Part shown: one piece after another, positions 23,650-34,899 of the stretch
Numbering within the stretch: the stretch's first letter is position 1
Layout: every line of letters starts with the position of its first letter
Assembly: GCF_038396675.1 (NCBI RefSeq)
Contig: NC_088933.1
Coordinates: 34,521,001 to 34,585,000, forward strand
Direction of reading: 5' to 3'
Length of the DNA stretch: 64,000 nucleotides
Source: Hydra vulgaris
Lineage: Eukaryota; Cnidaria; Hydrozoa; Anthoathecata; Hydridae
Notes under the pieces: generated by a model
Told to the model about the DNA's origin: nothing
Database searches by the model: none
The model's input: only the letters and a program-made list of their open reading frames with translations
Program-made: the position numbers and the translations under genes

Positions 23650-24500
23650 TAAATCCTAGAAGTTTAAGGGGTAAGACATCAGATTTTGAGGGTTTTGTGA
23701 TACAAAAAGAAAATGTAATTTGTTTTTATTAACAGTAGAAAAAACGAATTTTAAATTGTTACCAGAAAATAAAATATTAGTATAATCTGCAAAAAGAATA
23801 ACATTTAGGATTTTGGATGATAAATGGATATCATTTCTAAATATGAGAAATAGTAGAGGACCAAGTCTTGAGCCTTGGAGGATTCCAAATATTCTAAAAA
23901 TTTCTAACTGTACACTAATTAAGTCATGCGTAACACATTGAAGCCATTTAAATTTGAATTCAAATTTCTTTATTTTGAAATTTATAACAAAGGATTTCAT
24001 GATCAACATTGTCGAATTCTTTTAATAAATCTACATAAACTCTCAGTGTATAGTTGCTGTCATCAAATCCTTTTAAAACACTGCTGGTTAAATCAATTAA
24101 TGCATACTCAGTGCAATAATTATTTCCAAGTCTAAATTGTTTATTATATAAATTATTACTTTTTTTTAAGGTAATTGTATATTCTATAGTACACTACAAG
24201 CTCAAGAAGCTTTGAAAAACAGGAAAATGTTGAGATCTTGAGTCTTGTTTAAATTTCTATTAAATCAATGCCGATTTTATAAATAGGAATTATTTTTACA
24301 AACTTTAATTGATCAGGAAAGATCCATTCTTTAACGAAAAATAAAATATAATGAAAAGCGATGATTCTATAATATCATAGATTGCTTTCACAACATTCAC
24401 ATAACAGCTATTTTTGAATGTAGTTTTTTTATGTTTAGTATTTTGAATAATAAGTAAAATAAATTATCTCATCTACTCATAATAAATTTTTTCTTATTTG
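23650..24500 (-). pseudogene. LINE reverse transcriptase relic
   Basis: In minus-strand order: YALIDLTSSVLKGF, YVDLLKEFDNVDHEILC (relatives: FxDLSKAFDTVDH), then ILQGSRLGPLLFLIF (relatives: PQGSxLGPLLF), then LFADYTNILFS where the catalytic FADD has become FADY. Stops and frame changes separate the blocks. The catalytic Asp loss and stops make it inactive. Confidence 0.85.
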
Positions 24501-24749
24501 TAATTTGTATTGATTTAATAATAAACTTAAATTTTGAAAAGCAGCAACAACAACGAGATTTATTTCCGTATCTCACTTTTACAATAGTATTAAAATAGAT
24601 TAAAGCACATAGAACATACATTAACAATAAACATGTAGAAATCATAATTTTCAGGCTATAAAATAAAAAAGGAAAAAATTACAAACAAAAAAGTACTGAT
24701 GATAACTGTAGTAATATCCAAAAGAAAATCAGGAGAAAGTATTATGTCT

Positions 24750-25185
24750 CAACACCAAAAAAACTGAACTAATATTTTTTTCATCTTCTAGAAAAAAACA
24801 CATCTTAACAACAATTCTAAAATTCAAATCAAAATTGTAATAAACGGTTTTATCCTAAAAATGTTAGCAAGTATCTTAGCATTTTGATTGACTTCAATTT
24901 CTCGTGGAATTATCATATTGATGAGCTACGCAAGAAACTCGAGCTAACGGCGTACTTTAAATACTTCGTCATTATGTCAATAAATTCATTCTAAAGAATA
25001 TTTCTAAAGAATATTACTGAGCATTATTTTTATTGCATCTTAGTTACTGTTGTCAAATTTGAGGTCAAAATGGCAACTATCACATCAAAAAATTGATGTC
25101 CTCTCAGCGTCAATTCATAAGAATCATAAACTTCCAACCTTTTAAGTCAGAAACATCAGAACCTTTCAGAAAACTAAAAAATCCA
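24750..25185 (+). pseudogene. LINE reverse transcriptase C-terminal relic
   Basis: The plus strand reads TELIFFSSSRKKH, then LGILID-like IDFNFSWNYHIDELRKKLEL, then RHYVNKF, then LSYCCQIWGQNGNYHIKKLM and QRQFIRIINFQPFKS. This is the conserved post-RT thumb of CR1/jockey-like LINEs. It faces away from the relic at 23650-24500, so the two come from different insertions. It ends where the Mutator-like element begins. Confidence 0.82.
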
Positions 25186-25195
25186 ACCTTTTGAG

Positions 25196-27199
25196 GGGGC
25201 TCACCCCTTTTGAAATTTTTGATTTTTCATGTTTCAAGTGTAAAAATTAACGAGGAATCTGATTCTGAATTAAAATTTTCAAAAAAAACACATAAGTATG
25301 TTTATTTCTTGATTATTTGATCATAGTCAAAAATAACCTTCTTAGCAACGTCCATAGCAACAATTTTATTTTCTCTTTTCCACTTATCTACAACACCTTT
25401 TTCTTAAAAGTTAATCTTATTTGATTAATCTGAGTCTGTGAAGTATTAACTTTTCAAAAAGAAAAGAAAATTTAAAGGAAATCAATACACAAGCAAAAAA
25501 CAATTCGTGTCCATGCAATCTGAACTATTAAATTATATTCCAAGTACTTCAGCATCATTAACAAATACAAGATCGTTTACTAAGCTGTCAAGCCGTGCTG
25601 TTTCTCAGCCTTTAAATGATGGTATTACTGGAAATAGAATTTTGGATATGTTTAATTTATCAAACTTAATTTCAGTTCTTGGTTGTCCTCAATGTAAATA
25701 AAGTTCATGTTTAAAGTTAAGTTAAAGTTTAAAACATTGATAAGCAAGTAAAATGACTGTAAAATATTTTTTCCAATGGAGCATTCATTTTGGACATCAA
25801 AAAAACTGCCATTTATGTCACGAGGGTTTGATATAAACTACAGAATAGTATACTCAATGCGTAGAAGTGGTCAAGGCTTTGCTGGTATTAATCGCTTTAA
25901 TGCACTTATGAATTTTCCACCACGATTTACATCAAATAACTATAACAAGATTGTTTTTAAGTTAAAAAAAAGTGATAACTTTATTGCCACTCAAACTATG
26001 GATGATGCAGCTCAAGAACTAAAAGAGTTATCCAAAAATCAACCACAGAATAATTTTTATGATATACCTGTGTCATTTGATGGCACCTGACAAAGACGAG
26101 GATTTTCATCGCTAAATGGAACAGTAAGTTGCATTTCAACTTACTGTTTCATTTTAACTTTAACATTGGAGCTTAAGCTGTTATTAATTTGTATGAAAGA
26201 CTAAATATTGTTCCAGGATTTTGTTCCAATCTTGGGTGTGATAAAATCAATACCAAAAGGATTAAAAATTCAATAAAACATAATAAAGTTAAAAATGTTC
26301 TCCGTCGTCGTCAAATTAGAGGACAAAAAAAAACAAAAAGGATGATAAAAAAAAGCAAAATGAAGCAAAAACCTATAAAACAGGATTATTTTGAAGTTAA
26401 TTTTAAAGATGTTGTTTTTAATTTTATTTAGTTTTTTTATTCTGGATATGCTGTTTTCTTATTTTTAGTTATATATCGTTTTTTTGATAAAAAATCTTTT
26501 TCATGTGATATAGTCTTTTTATATAAAATTATAGATAATGTAGATGTTGTATAAATTTCCATTATCAAAACACCTTTTCAATTGATTTTATTATGCTTAG
26601 AATTGAAAAGCTTTAAAATATAATATCTTACTATAACTCTTTTTACAAAATGTTTTACGTTTGGCTTATTTTCTCAGATTGCATTTTTTCCGAATTTAAT
26701 AGAATTTGAAAATGTGGTAACTTTGGTTCTATTATAGCTTTTGAGCTGATATTTTCACACAACACACATAATAGATTGTTTCATGCAACAAACCAAAAGT
26801 TTGATTTAAATATTTTATATTGTCTGTGATTAACTTGTCTAAAGTTCAATTTTATGCTGAAAATATAGAAAAATATTGCTAATTTTTTAAGAACTCAAAA
26901 AGTCATTCTTCCCGAAATAATATTTCACTTTTTTTTGGTTTATTGCATGCATCTAATGTGAATAAATATTGTTAGAAAGTTTCATTGAAAAATAGTGTTA
27001 ACCCAAGGGAATTAGCTTTCCAAATTTCAAGAATTTATGACTTTCGCCATTTTGAATTTGTAACCATGGCAACAGCTGACATTTTTTAAACATGAAAACA
27101 TATTTTTTTAAACACTATTATAATATCCTTTCCAATGAGTACCCTAAAAATCTTATGAGCTTGGAAGTTGTCGAAATATTTTTGAGGGGGGTGAGCCCC
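25196..27199 (+). mobile_element. Mutator-like (MULE) element, internally deleted
   Basis: About 2.0 kb bounded by inverted ends: GGGGCTCACCCC followed by TTTTGAAATTTTT on the left, and on the complement of the right GGGGCTCACCCC followed by CCTCAAAAATATTT. The 12-bp core is itself nearly palindromic. I could not define a clean 9-bp target duplication. Inside is a broken transposase gene. The right subterminal part (26440-27180) has no coding signal. Confidence 0.65.
25507..26431 (+). pseudogene. Mutator-like transposase with large internal deletion
   Basis: The N-terminal piece (25507-25701) ends with NRILDM...LGCPQCK, the Cys pair that starts a zinc region. A second piece has DINYRIVYSMRRSGQGFAGI, a SNNYNKI segment and IPVSFDGT followed by a stop where relatives read DGTWQRRGFSSLNG; QRRGFSSLNGT does follow the stop. 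The frame then jumps directly to the C-terminal basic segment (ERLNIVPGFCSNLGCDKIN, then a Lys/Arg-rich tail). The central several hundred residues with most catalytic positions are missing. The family is the Mutator-like transposase group I know from cnidarian and arthropod genomes. Confidence 0.75.
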
Positions 27200-27359
27200 T
27201 TTAAGCGCTTGAAAATATGCTATTCTTTTTTTTGTTTTTGATTCTCTTAATAAAAATTTACCCTCTTCTATAACAGACTTTTTTATAGAAAGTAAAAAAA
27301 TACATCATTATTATAATAATATGTATTATATTATTTAATATTATAATTATTATTATCAT

Positions 27360-27365
27360 TATTAT

Positions 27366-27422
<57 letters not shown>
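27360..27422. repeat. (AT)n microsatellite with flanking ATT repeats
   Basis: A pure AT run preceded by TTATTATTA-type triplets (27320-27370) and followed at 27490-27525 by another ATT cluster. Confidence 0.95.
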
Positions 27423-27425
<3 letters not shown>

Positions 27426-27769
27426 TAATTATTTTTACTTACTACAATCAATAGAATTATGATTTTCTTTTTTTTTTTTTAACTTTTTTTTTTTATTATT
27501 ATTATTATTTATTATTATAATATTATTGTATGAATTTTTTTTAAATTTGCACATTAAGTTTTTAAGTTTAATTTATGTTCTAGAAGAAGCTCACATAAAG
27601 CAACAGGTCAATGTTTTGCAATCTCTGCTAGCTGTTTTACTTTTTATAAAACCGGCTGAAAAACCGTAAAGACTTCTGGTTGGTGATAGGACCGTAAATA
27701 CTTTTTGTAGCACATGAATATTTGAAAAGAAAAGTTTTTTTTACTTTCACGAACGATACGCAACTTTCA

Positions 27770-28050
27770 TCTGGCTAAAATTGTTATGATATGGTTCCAA
27801 GAAAATACAGTTAATGTTCTTTTCCCATGGCCGGGTAATTTACCCAATTTAAACCTGATCGTAAACTGTGGGGTAAAACTAAAAGTAAACGTTCTAAACA
27901 GAACCCAACCTCACTATAAGATCTAATAAAATTCATAATAAAAGCTTGGTGTAGAGTTTTTAGCTGTGGAGTCAGGAATTTCTTGTTGCCTCGATCTTAC
28001 GAAGAATTGAGGTTGTTTAAAATTTTAATGCATGTTTCATATTACAACTT
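27770..28050 (+). pseudogene. Tc1-like transposase C-terminal relic
   Basis: Reads WFQENTVNVLFPWPGNLPNL followed by NPDRKLWGKTKSK, where relatives have WPGNSPDLNPIENLWGKLK, then QNPTSL, a stop, and IIKAWCRV. The catalytic Glu of NPIE is lost. The N-terminal two-thirds and the termini are not recognisable. Confidence 0.75.
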
Positions 28051-28549
28051 TTTTCTATTTTTATGCCCACTTGTTGTTATCTTATAATTTATGGTATTAT
28101 AAATTGTTTTCTAATAATAACTGTACACGCTCTGCAGCACAAAAACGTTGTTTTACAATAAACATTGGGTGATAAAATTTTTTTACATATGATTGTATAT
28201 ATAAAATTGAAGTGGGTTTGGTAAAAATTAAAGCTGTACAATCAATCTAAAGGAAACTTTTGCGTATAAAAATAGATACCTGTAATAGCCATCCAATTAA
28301 TGCACAAAAGATGGACTTTAACAAATTTTCGTCAAATCACCAAACTTTGGTAATCAGACCTGAATATAACTCAAATGGTATTGTGAGAGACTACCTAGAA
28401 TAGAAAAAAAACTTTTAAAGTAATAAAAAAAAATAGCGTTGTCCTCCACCATAAAGTTTTAAACGGGTTTCAAATTGTAAGTAATGTAGCACCAAAATCT
28501 GTTTTTGGTTTATGTCTGAACAAAGTTTACTTTAATACGATCTGCCAAA

Positions 28550-28975
28550 TTTGGTTAAAATTGATATCAACCTTTATACTAATGAAAACAGAATGGTGAA
28601 AGTTATAAAAAAATTCAAATAGTTTAATAAGAATAAAATGAACAATATAACTTCCTGGTCATCTATTAGTCTCATAAAATTTAATTATGAAAAATGTAAA
28701 CTACTTACAAGTTGACCAAAATAAAGTAAGTAATGCGTATGTAAATAAGTTTACTCATGAAAAGCAAAAACTTTAGGTATGATAAAAATTTTAGATAAGA
28801 TAAAAGAACGTATAAATAGTTAGGCCTAAACGCAATAAAAGAACTTTATGCAATTCCCATACGCCCATATCTCAAATTTGCAGTTCAGCCTGGTCTTCCT
28901 TACCTTCAACGTAATATAAAGAACATTTAGAATATTAAAGCCAATCAACCTTTGTTATTGTTAGCAATGTAATGT
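28550..28975 (+). pseudogene. LINE reverse transcriptase C-terminal relic
   Basis: Fragments in the order expected after the catalytic motif: ISLIKFNYEKCKLLT, then LGMIKILDKIKERI, then LYAIPIRPYLKFAVQPGLPY and LQRNIKNI, with stops and shifts. The RPYLKFAVQ...PYL block is characteristic of non-LTR elements. No termini can be defined. Confidence 0.55.
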
Positions 28976-28979
28976 CTTC

Positions 28980-29815
28980 ATTTTTCTAGCATCTTCAATA
29001 AATCAACTGTATAAAACAAGGATGTGCAGAACAACGTCAGTGACGGATCCAGGGGATTGGGTATGCTTTCCCCTCTTCCCCTCCACCACCACCACCATCA
29101 GAATCTGCAAGTCCTAAAATATCACAGAAATAGAGGACCTTTTTTTTTTTTAGGAAACGCAAATGTGATACAAAACACAAAACTATTTTAACATCAGATT
29201 TAATCCCTTTTTCAAAATCGTATAGTTAGTGTAACAACTTAGTGTCAATTATAATGAATGCTGATTTGATAAATATTTTCAAATACAAACTGTGAAAATT
29301 TTAAGCTTGCAAAAGTTATTTTTTTATTAAAAACAGTGTTAGATTTTTCTATAAAAATGGATTTAGGTGTTTTAAGAGTTACTATAGATAGTTATATATT
29401 AAAAAATAAATATATATTTAAACCAATATATATCATATATGAATATATAAAAAAGTTGCTTTGTATTGTTATTTACTAAAAAAGATAGTTTTAATAATTC
29501 AAAAATAGCATTTTTTAAGTTTTTACCACAAATAGCAATTTTTTCCCCTGGTACCACCTTAGATAAACATTATTATTTTATGGATTGTGATGCTTTTTTA
29601 ATGCAGTTACATATTGCTCACATAGAAATACTTGGTTAAACTTTTGAATTATTTATGGTGTTTCTCGGATCCTAGAAAAGTTATTTTTAGAATACAAATA
29701 GTTAATTTAGTTTTTTATTTTATTTCTTATTTTTTCAACTTTTTTAATTTAAAGTAACATTTGATAAAAACCAGCGTATCAAGATAACTGTTTACATCTA
29801 GTTTCAGAATGGTTA
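28980..29815. other. Intergenic, transposon-end scraps
   Basis: A block at 29042-29100 (GACGGATCCAGGGGATTGGG then C-rich) looks like a hAT terminus of the GGGCGGATCCAGG type. No gene. Confidence 0.4.
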
Positions 29816-29822
29816 TCCTATA

Positions 29823-30130
29823 TTGAGAACATGGGGTTTTCGAAATGTGTTAAAAGTCTGTATTTTAAAAGACTGCCAAAAATTTGATGTATTCACAATT
29901 TTCAACGAATCAAAAAGACTTAGAATTCACTCAGGATACATTTTAAAAAACAAACTGGAAATTGTTTTTAAAGAAATGTTGGTCCATGAAACCACTGAAA
30001 AGAGAACTGCCAATCTTGAACTTTTGTTTTATGCAGTGGCTATCTCTTCAACAAGTATTTAGTCTGAGCGAGTTTTGCTGCTGGATTGTTGTTGATTGTT
30101 TGTGACAAAAATTTGATCCAGGATGAATGA
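29823..30130 (+). pseudogene. Possible hAT C-terminal relic
   Basis: A 79-residue frame ends in AVAISSTSI, and just past the stop come SERVLLLDCC and LFVTKI. Together they resemble the hAT block 'PxTSxxSERVFSxAGxxxTxK'. The pogo-like element at 30138 begins right after it, so the hAT tail may continue on the far side. Weak identification. Confidence 0.35.
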
Positions 30131-30137
30131 CAACCTA

Positions 30138-33049
30138 GGGGAGAGTGAGACACCATAAAACACTTTTGGTTTTTGTTTTGTAACTTCATTTTTAAACACG
30201 TTTTTTTTAAGCGATTAGTGCAATTTGTATACAAGTATTATACTTTCAAAATTAAATTCTTAAATTAACAAATTAAAAGAGGTCAAACTTGTAAAAATTT
30301 TTGGAGTAAAATTCGAATTTTGTATCAAGGTACCCCACCAGGGGTACCTTTATACAGTCTATGAGGCTCCATGAAACAGGGTGATAAAAAAATTATAAAA
30401 TGTATGAAAGCAACACAAAAAATTTATATAAAAAAAAGAAGCAACTTTTTCTTAAGTCTTGTTATAGTATTTTAAAATTAATAATAGGAATCATGTTCAT
30501 CACTTAATAAATCACTTTCTGAAACATTTTTTTTTTCTGATAAGATAAGATAAGATAAGTTATTTTTTATCTTACTTTTCTTTTCTTTTAATTCGAGTAC
30601 AGTTTTTGTTTGTGTATCTGTTGCTATTACACTGCTAGCGTTCTCACGAGATTTTCTTTTATTTTTTTCTTCAGCGGCCTTTGGAAATGCTTTAAACTGA
30701 GAAGGGTTTACAAAGTTAATAACATCAGAATCGTTGGCTTGATTTGTTCTTGGCTAGGAACTAATAAAAGGCTCTTGAAGCTTTTCTGATGAGAATAACA
30801 AATTATTAGTATTCAGAGTTTCTTCAGTATTTTCTTGATATGTACTTGGATTGTTTCTATCAGAAACAACACTTCATAAAAAATCTGCTTCTGAAAATAA
30901 ATTTTTGTCAAAAGAAAATACTCCACTTTTCCTAAATCTACTTTGAATGTTTGTTATAGTAAAACTTTTTTCATATGCGATGTTAACACAAGATGCAATT
31001 TCGTAAATAGTGATTTGCACTGCAGGATGCTTTAGAATCCAAGATTTTACAGCATCATTATAATAAACTTTGAATGGAGCAAATACAGAGACATCTAAGG
31101 GCTGCATTTTGTGACTACTATGTGGTGGTATAGTAAGAACAGTAACACCATTATTCTTTGCAAGATCAAGAACTTTTATAGATAAGTGTCACTCGTGATT
31201 ATCAAATGTAAGTAGAGATGAATTATCCTATGACGAGAATGTTTTTGATATAAAATGTTAAACTACTTCTACAAATAACTCTGTATTCATCCATTCAGTT
31301 GGATTTGCAAAACCAAAAAATCCAAATGGTGCATTATTATGCATATGTTGCTTAAACTTTTTTGTCGGAATATCATTGCAGGTGATATGGTAACACCTGA
31401 GGCACTTATGAAAAACAACTTGTCACCAAAGCTTCACGCTTTCCACTTGTCACTGAGTTAACTTGCTTGATGCCTTTTTTAGTAATAATTTTATTATATC
31501 TTTGTACAGTAGTGGTTGCTGTTTCATATAGATTCCAAATGCAAAATCCATCACCAAACTTTAATTCCCTTAAAAATAGTACCACTAAATTAGTAAAAAA
31601 ACTTTTGTCATTGTAATTATTGAAAGATGTCATTGTTGACAAAGAACATCCTTCTGGCATTCGAATGCTTAAAGAATTCCGCTTTAAAAACAAGTGCATC
31701 CATTCTACTCCAGCTTTCTCCTCTTTAACCCAGTTAATGGGAACTTTTAAATTATTTATTATAGCCATATCAAAAGCAATAGATCTTAAATTTACAACAG
31801 ACTGTCCATTTGAGAGTAGGTAAAAACATATTGCTTCAAAAGATTTTCTTGCTCTTTAGTAAATGCTCTTCTTGTAGAAAAATTAGGTTTCATAGCTATG
31901 ATTTCTCCTTCTTTTATTCCGTTTTTTCTTTTACCATATCTGTATACATAAAAACACACATTGAGAATTTGCTTTTAATTTCAAACTTATGCAAAGTTTC
32001 ATTTTCTAAGTACAACAAAGTAGTACTTATTGGTGCAGAATATATTATCATCACTTACTTGCAAAGGGTGCTGTGATTAAGATTCATTTTTTCTGTAGCA
32101 TTTCTCAATGAACACCCTCCTTTTAAAACAAATCAACAGCTACCTCCATTGAATTACTCGAGAAGGTTCCTTTACTAGTTTTTCTTACATAGCTCTTCAT
32201 TCTAATCTAAAAATATTAAAGCAATAACAAAGAGGCTTTACAATTAATAAAAATTCAGTTCATGTTCATATCATGATTTAATATCACACTGAGCTTTAGT
32301 TTACATAGATTTTATATAATAATTGTAATCAGTATAAAAATATAAATTAAATGAATGTTAATCCTTCAACAAAAAAGGGTTAATAAAGCAAACTTATGTC
32401 TATGTAAACTTTTGTAACTTATGTTTATAGGACAAAATTAATTTTAAAACTACTTAAGTACATCACCATACTACATGCATAAATACTAAATAATGTAAAA
32501 TTTATATTTTGCTATATAAACTTTGTTTAATGATCGACCAATATTTTACCAAGTTAGGTGAAACATTAAAGTATAGAATTCGATATTTCCCGCCGGGAAC
32601 TAATTAAAGTATGCTTGACTATAGAGTAGTTTATAAAACGATAGATTAGTTTAGTTTTATGGTGCCCCACTAAAACCGTTTCATGGTACCTCATACGTTC
32701 TGATAGAATAAGGTGGCTGGTTTTTGTTTTTCAAAAAATCATTTTATTAAATGTTTTTGCCGCACTGAAGAGCTCATGAAATAAAGTTTACAAAATAGAA
32801 GCACATTCCAAAGAATAGAATAAAACAACCTAAAACAGTTCAAAAGATTTATAAATTACTTTGCAACAAAAAACACAAATTTGAACCTCTCGCAATATTA
32901 TTGACATGTTCTGATTAAAATTAGAAGTTAAACAAAATATTTAGTAGTAACTAATTATCACTTAAAAGGATTTGTCACAATACTTTAGTATCGCTGTATT
33001 ATTGCTTTGTTTCATGGTGCCCCAGACCTCATGGTGCCCCACTCTTCCC
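30138..33049 (-). mobile_element. Pogo/Tigger-like DNA transposon, 2.9 kb
   Basis: Flanked by TA (30136-30137 and 33050-33051). The left end GGGGAGAGTGAGACACCATA pairs with the complement of the right end, GGGAAGAGTGGGGCACCATG. Extra copies of CATGGTGCCCCA-like words lie inside the right end (32660-32700 and 33012-33038), with a related GGTACCCCACCAGGGGTACC palindrome near 30329. The gene is on the minus strand and decayed. A (GATAA)n run lies at 30538-30558. Confidence 0.88.
30482..32200 (-). pseudogene. Pogo-like transposase (CENP-B/jerky type), broken
   Basis: The start ATG at 32200 gives MKSYVRKTSKGTFSSNSME, the usual pogo N terminus leading into an HTH; the HTH region is degraded. Then come VEWMHLFLKRNSLSIRMPEG, IWNLYETATTTVQ (relatives IWNLDETG: the first catalytic Asp is Tyr), VTSGKREALVT, LTFDNHE (second Asp retained), IPPHSSHKMQPLDVSVF (third Asp retained) and RFRKSGVFSF. 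A charged tail follows after the stop at 30874. Stops and frame changes occur around 31110-31400 and 31770-32190. Confidence 0.88.
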
Positions 33050-33051
33050 TA

Positions 33052-33984
33052 CTTGATTTTCATAAAGCACATTTTTTTTATCAAGACAATTATTAATAGA
33101 GATTTTAAATAGAAATCTTATAAAAATATTATTTTTAAGTAAAAAAAAATTTAACTTAAGTTTCTTTAAATTTTTTATTTTACAGAAGCTCCACGAAATG
33201 AAATGCTTCATTTTCCAAAATTAGTTTAAAAATGGTTGACGAATTAAATTATCATTTCTTAAGTTCTGTTTATTTTTATTTTCTAAGGTATATAAATTAT
33301 GGAAAGAAACTGGATTGGAGTTAGTTTAAAAATAAAATGTACAACGTTTTCTACTTAAATCCAATTAACAGAACGTCTTTTGGGGATTCATAAGACTTAA
33401 TGTTAGAGGTTCATAAGACTCGAACATCACAAAATTAATATCAAAGTTTATAAAAATTAGTTTTCGAATATTATTTCATAATAAAATTATAAAACAAAAT
33501 TGCCTATTTAATTTTTAAAAAAACTTTCAATTGACAACTTTGATAAAAAAATTATTAAAAAGCGAATGCATTTTTAGCAAAAAAATTTAATTAACTAAAC
33601 TACTTTCAGAGTTCCCTTATTTAAAGTTTTAATAATATGGACAATTTTGAAATTTTTATTTGCAGAATCGTTATATATATTATTATAAATTATTTTATAT
33701 TTAGAATAATTTAAAATAAAATATTTAAATAATGTAAAACAAAATATTTATTTGTTTAAATTAGAGAATTTAAACTTATTTTTGCAGTAAGTGGCAAATA
33801 AAACCATAAAAAAGAAATTTTGATGATTTAAGTGACAGTTATTTATATAAATATCATAAACGATAGATTTACTGAAATGAAAAAAATTCAAATCTTTCTA
33901 TGTTTATACAACTTCAAAACTTAATAAAACTGTGATGATTTAACTAAATCTGCTAAACTATTACAACAGAATTACCCAGACATT
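33052..33984. other. Intergenic, no gene seen
   Basis: Very A+T-rich; a minus-strand frame at 33029-33211 has no recognisable motif. Confidence 0.5.
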
Positions 33985-34195
33985 TGAAAATTTATTTCCA
34001 GCCAAATTAGTTAACGAAATCATTTTTATTAAAACGATATCACAGAAACAGCTACAATAAAAGATTTAATCAAAATAATATAGAGTTTTAAGGAGTGAGA
34101 TTTTACAGATGTAAATACTGCAATATTGCAATTGATAAAACTGCTTGTGCATTTGCTAGTGCAGAAAAATCCTTCTGCAAATTAAATAAATTTTA
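33985..34195 (+). pseudogene. hAT C-terminal dimerisation relic
   Basis: Broken frames read FPAKLVNEIIFIKT, then a decayed stretch, then TACAFASAEKSFCKLNKF, which matches the hAT block '(P)VxxASAERSFSKLK'. It stops where the AT-rich palindrome at 34194 begins. Confidence 0.55.
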
Positions 34196-34239
34196 ATAAA
34201 TTTATATACTCAATCCCGATTGAGTATATAAATTTATTA
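34194..34239. repeat. Perfect 22-bp-arm palindrome, 2-bp spacer
   Basis: TAATAAATTTATATACTCAA begins the left arm, which with TC and spacer CC is followed by the exact complement (34218-34239). It looks like a sudden inverted duplication at the end of the hAT relic. Confidence 0.95.
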
Positions 34240-34899
34240 AAAAAAATTTAATAAAACATGATGGTATTTTATTAATTGGATATAAGTAGCAAACGTTTTA
34301 CAATTTATTTTTAAATGTAATAGAAAAAAATTTTTTGGGGAAAAAGCCCCGTCACTTTTTTGCAGAAGGGGGGTGGGAACAAATTTATAGTTACAGGTCT
34401 GGTTTACACACAATTTCTGCTTTTTTTTTTTTTATCGTTCAGTGACGCGTTGTTGTATAATCCATAAGTGACCGAAGTTATAGTATTTTAAAATTTCACT
34501 TACTTTAAAGAAAAGGAGTACTTCATATTTGAAAATTATTTTTTATTTTTCAAATATTATTAATTTGGCTACTCTTAATAATTTAGCGCTAAACTTGATC
34601 ATTTTATTTTATACTTTGCTCATTTTAGTCTTCAAAAGTATGAAAAAAAAGTATGCATTATTCTAAAACTTTTGTTTTCAAAACTAAATATTTCAGTTTA
34701 AATAAACATTAATGATTTTTATGCACAAAGTGATATATTAATGACGAAGTGATTCTTATGCATGATGTTGACCAAACTTAGGCGATTATAGGGTAACAAG
34801 AAATAAAAATATAATTTGTTTTTTTTCTCCCTGTTTTCCCTTTGTTACATTTGTTGTAACTATGTTACATTTATTGTTTATATTTATACAATATATAAA

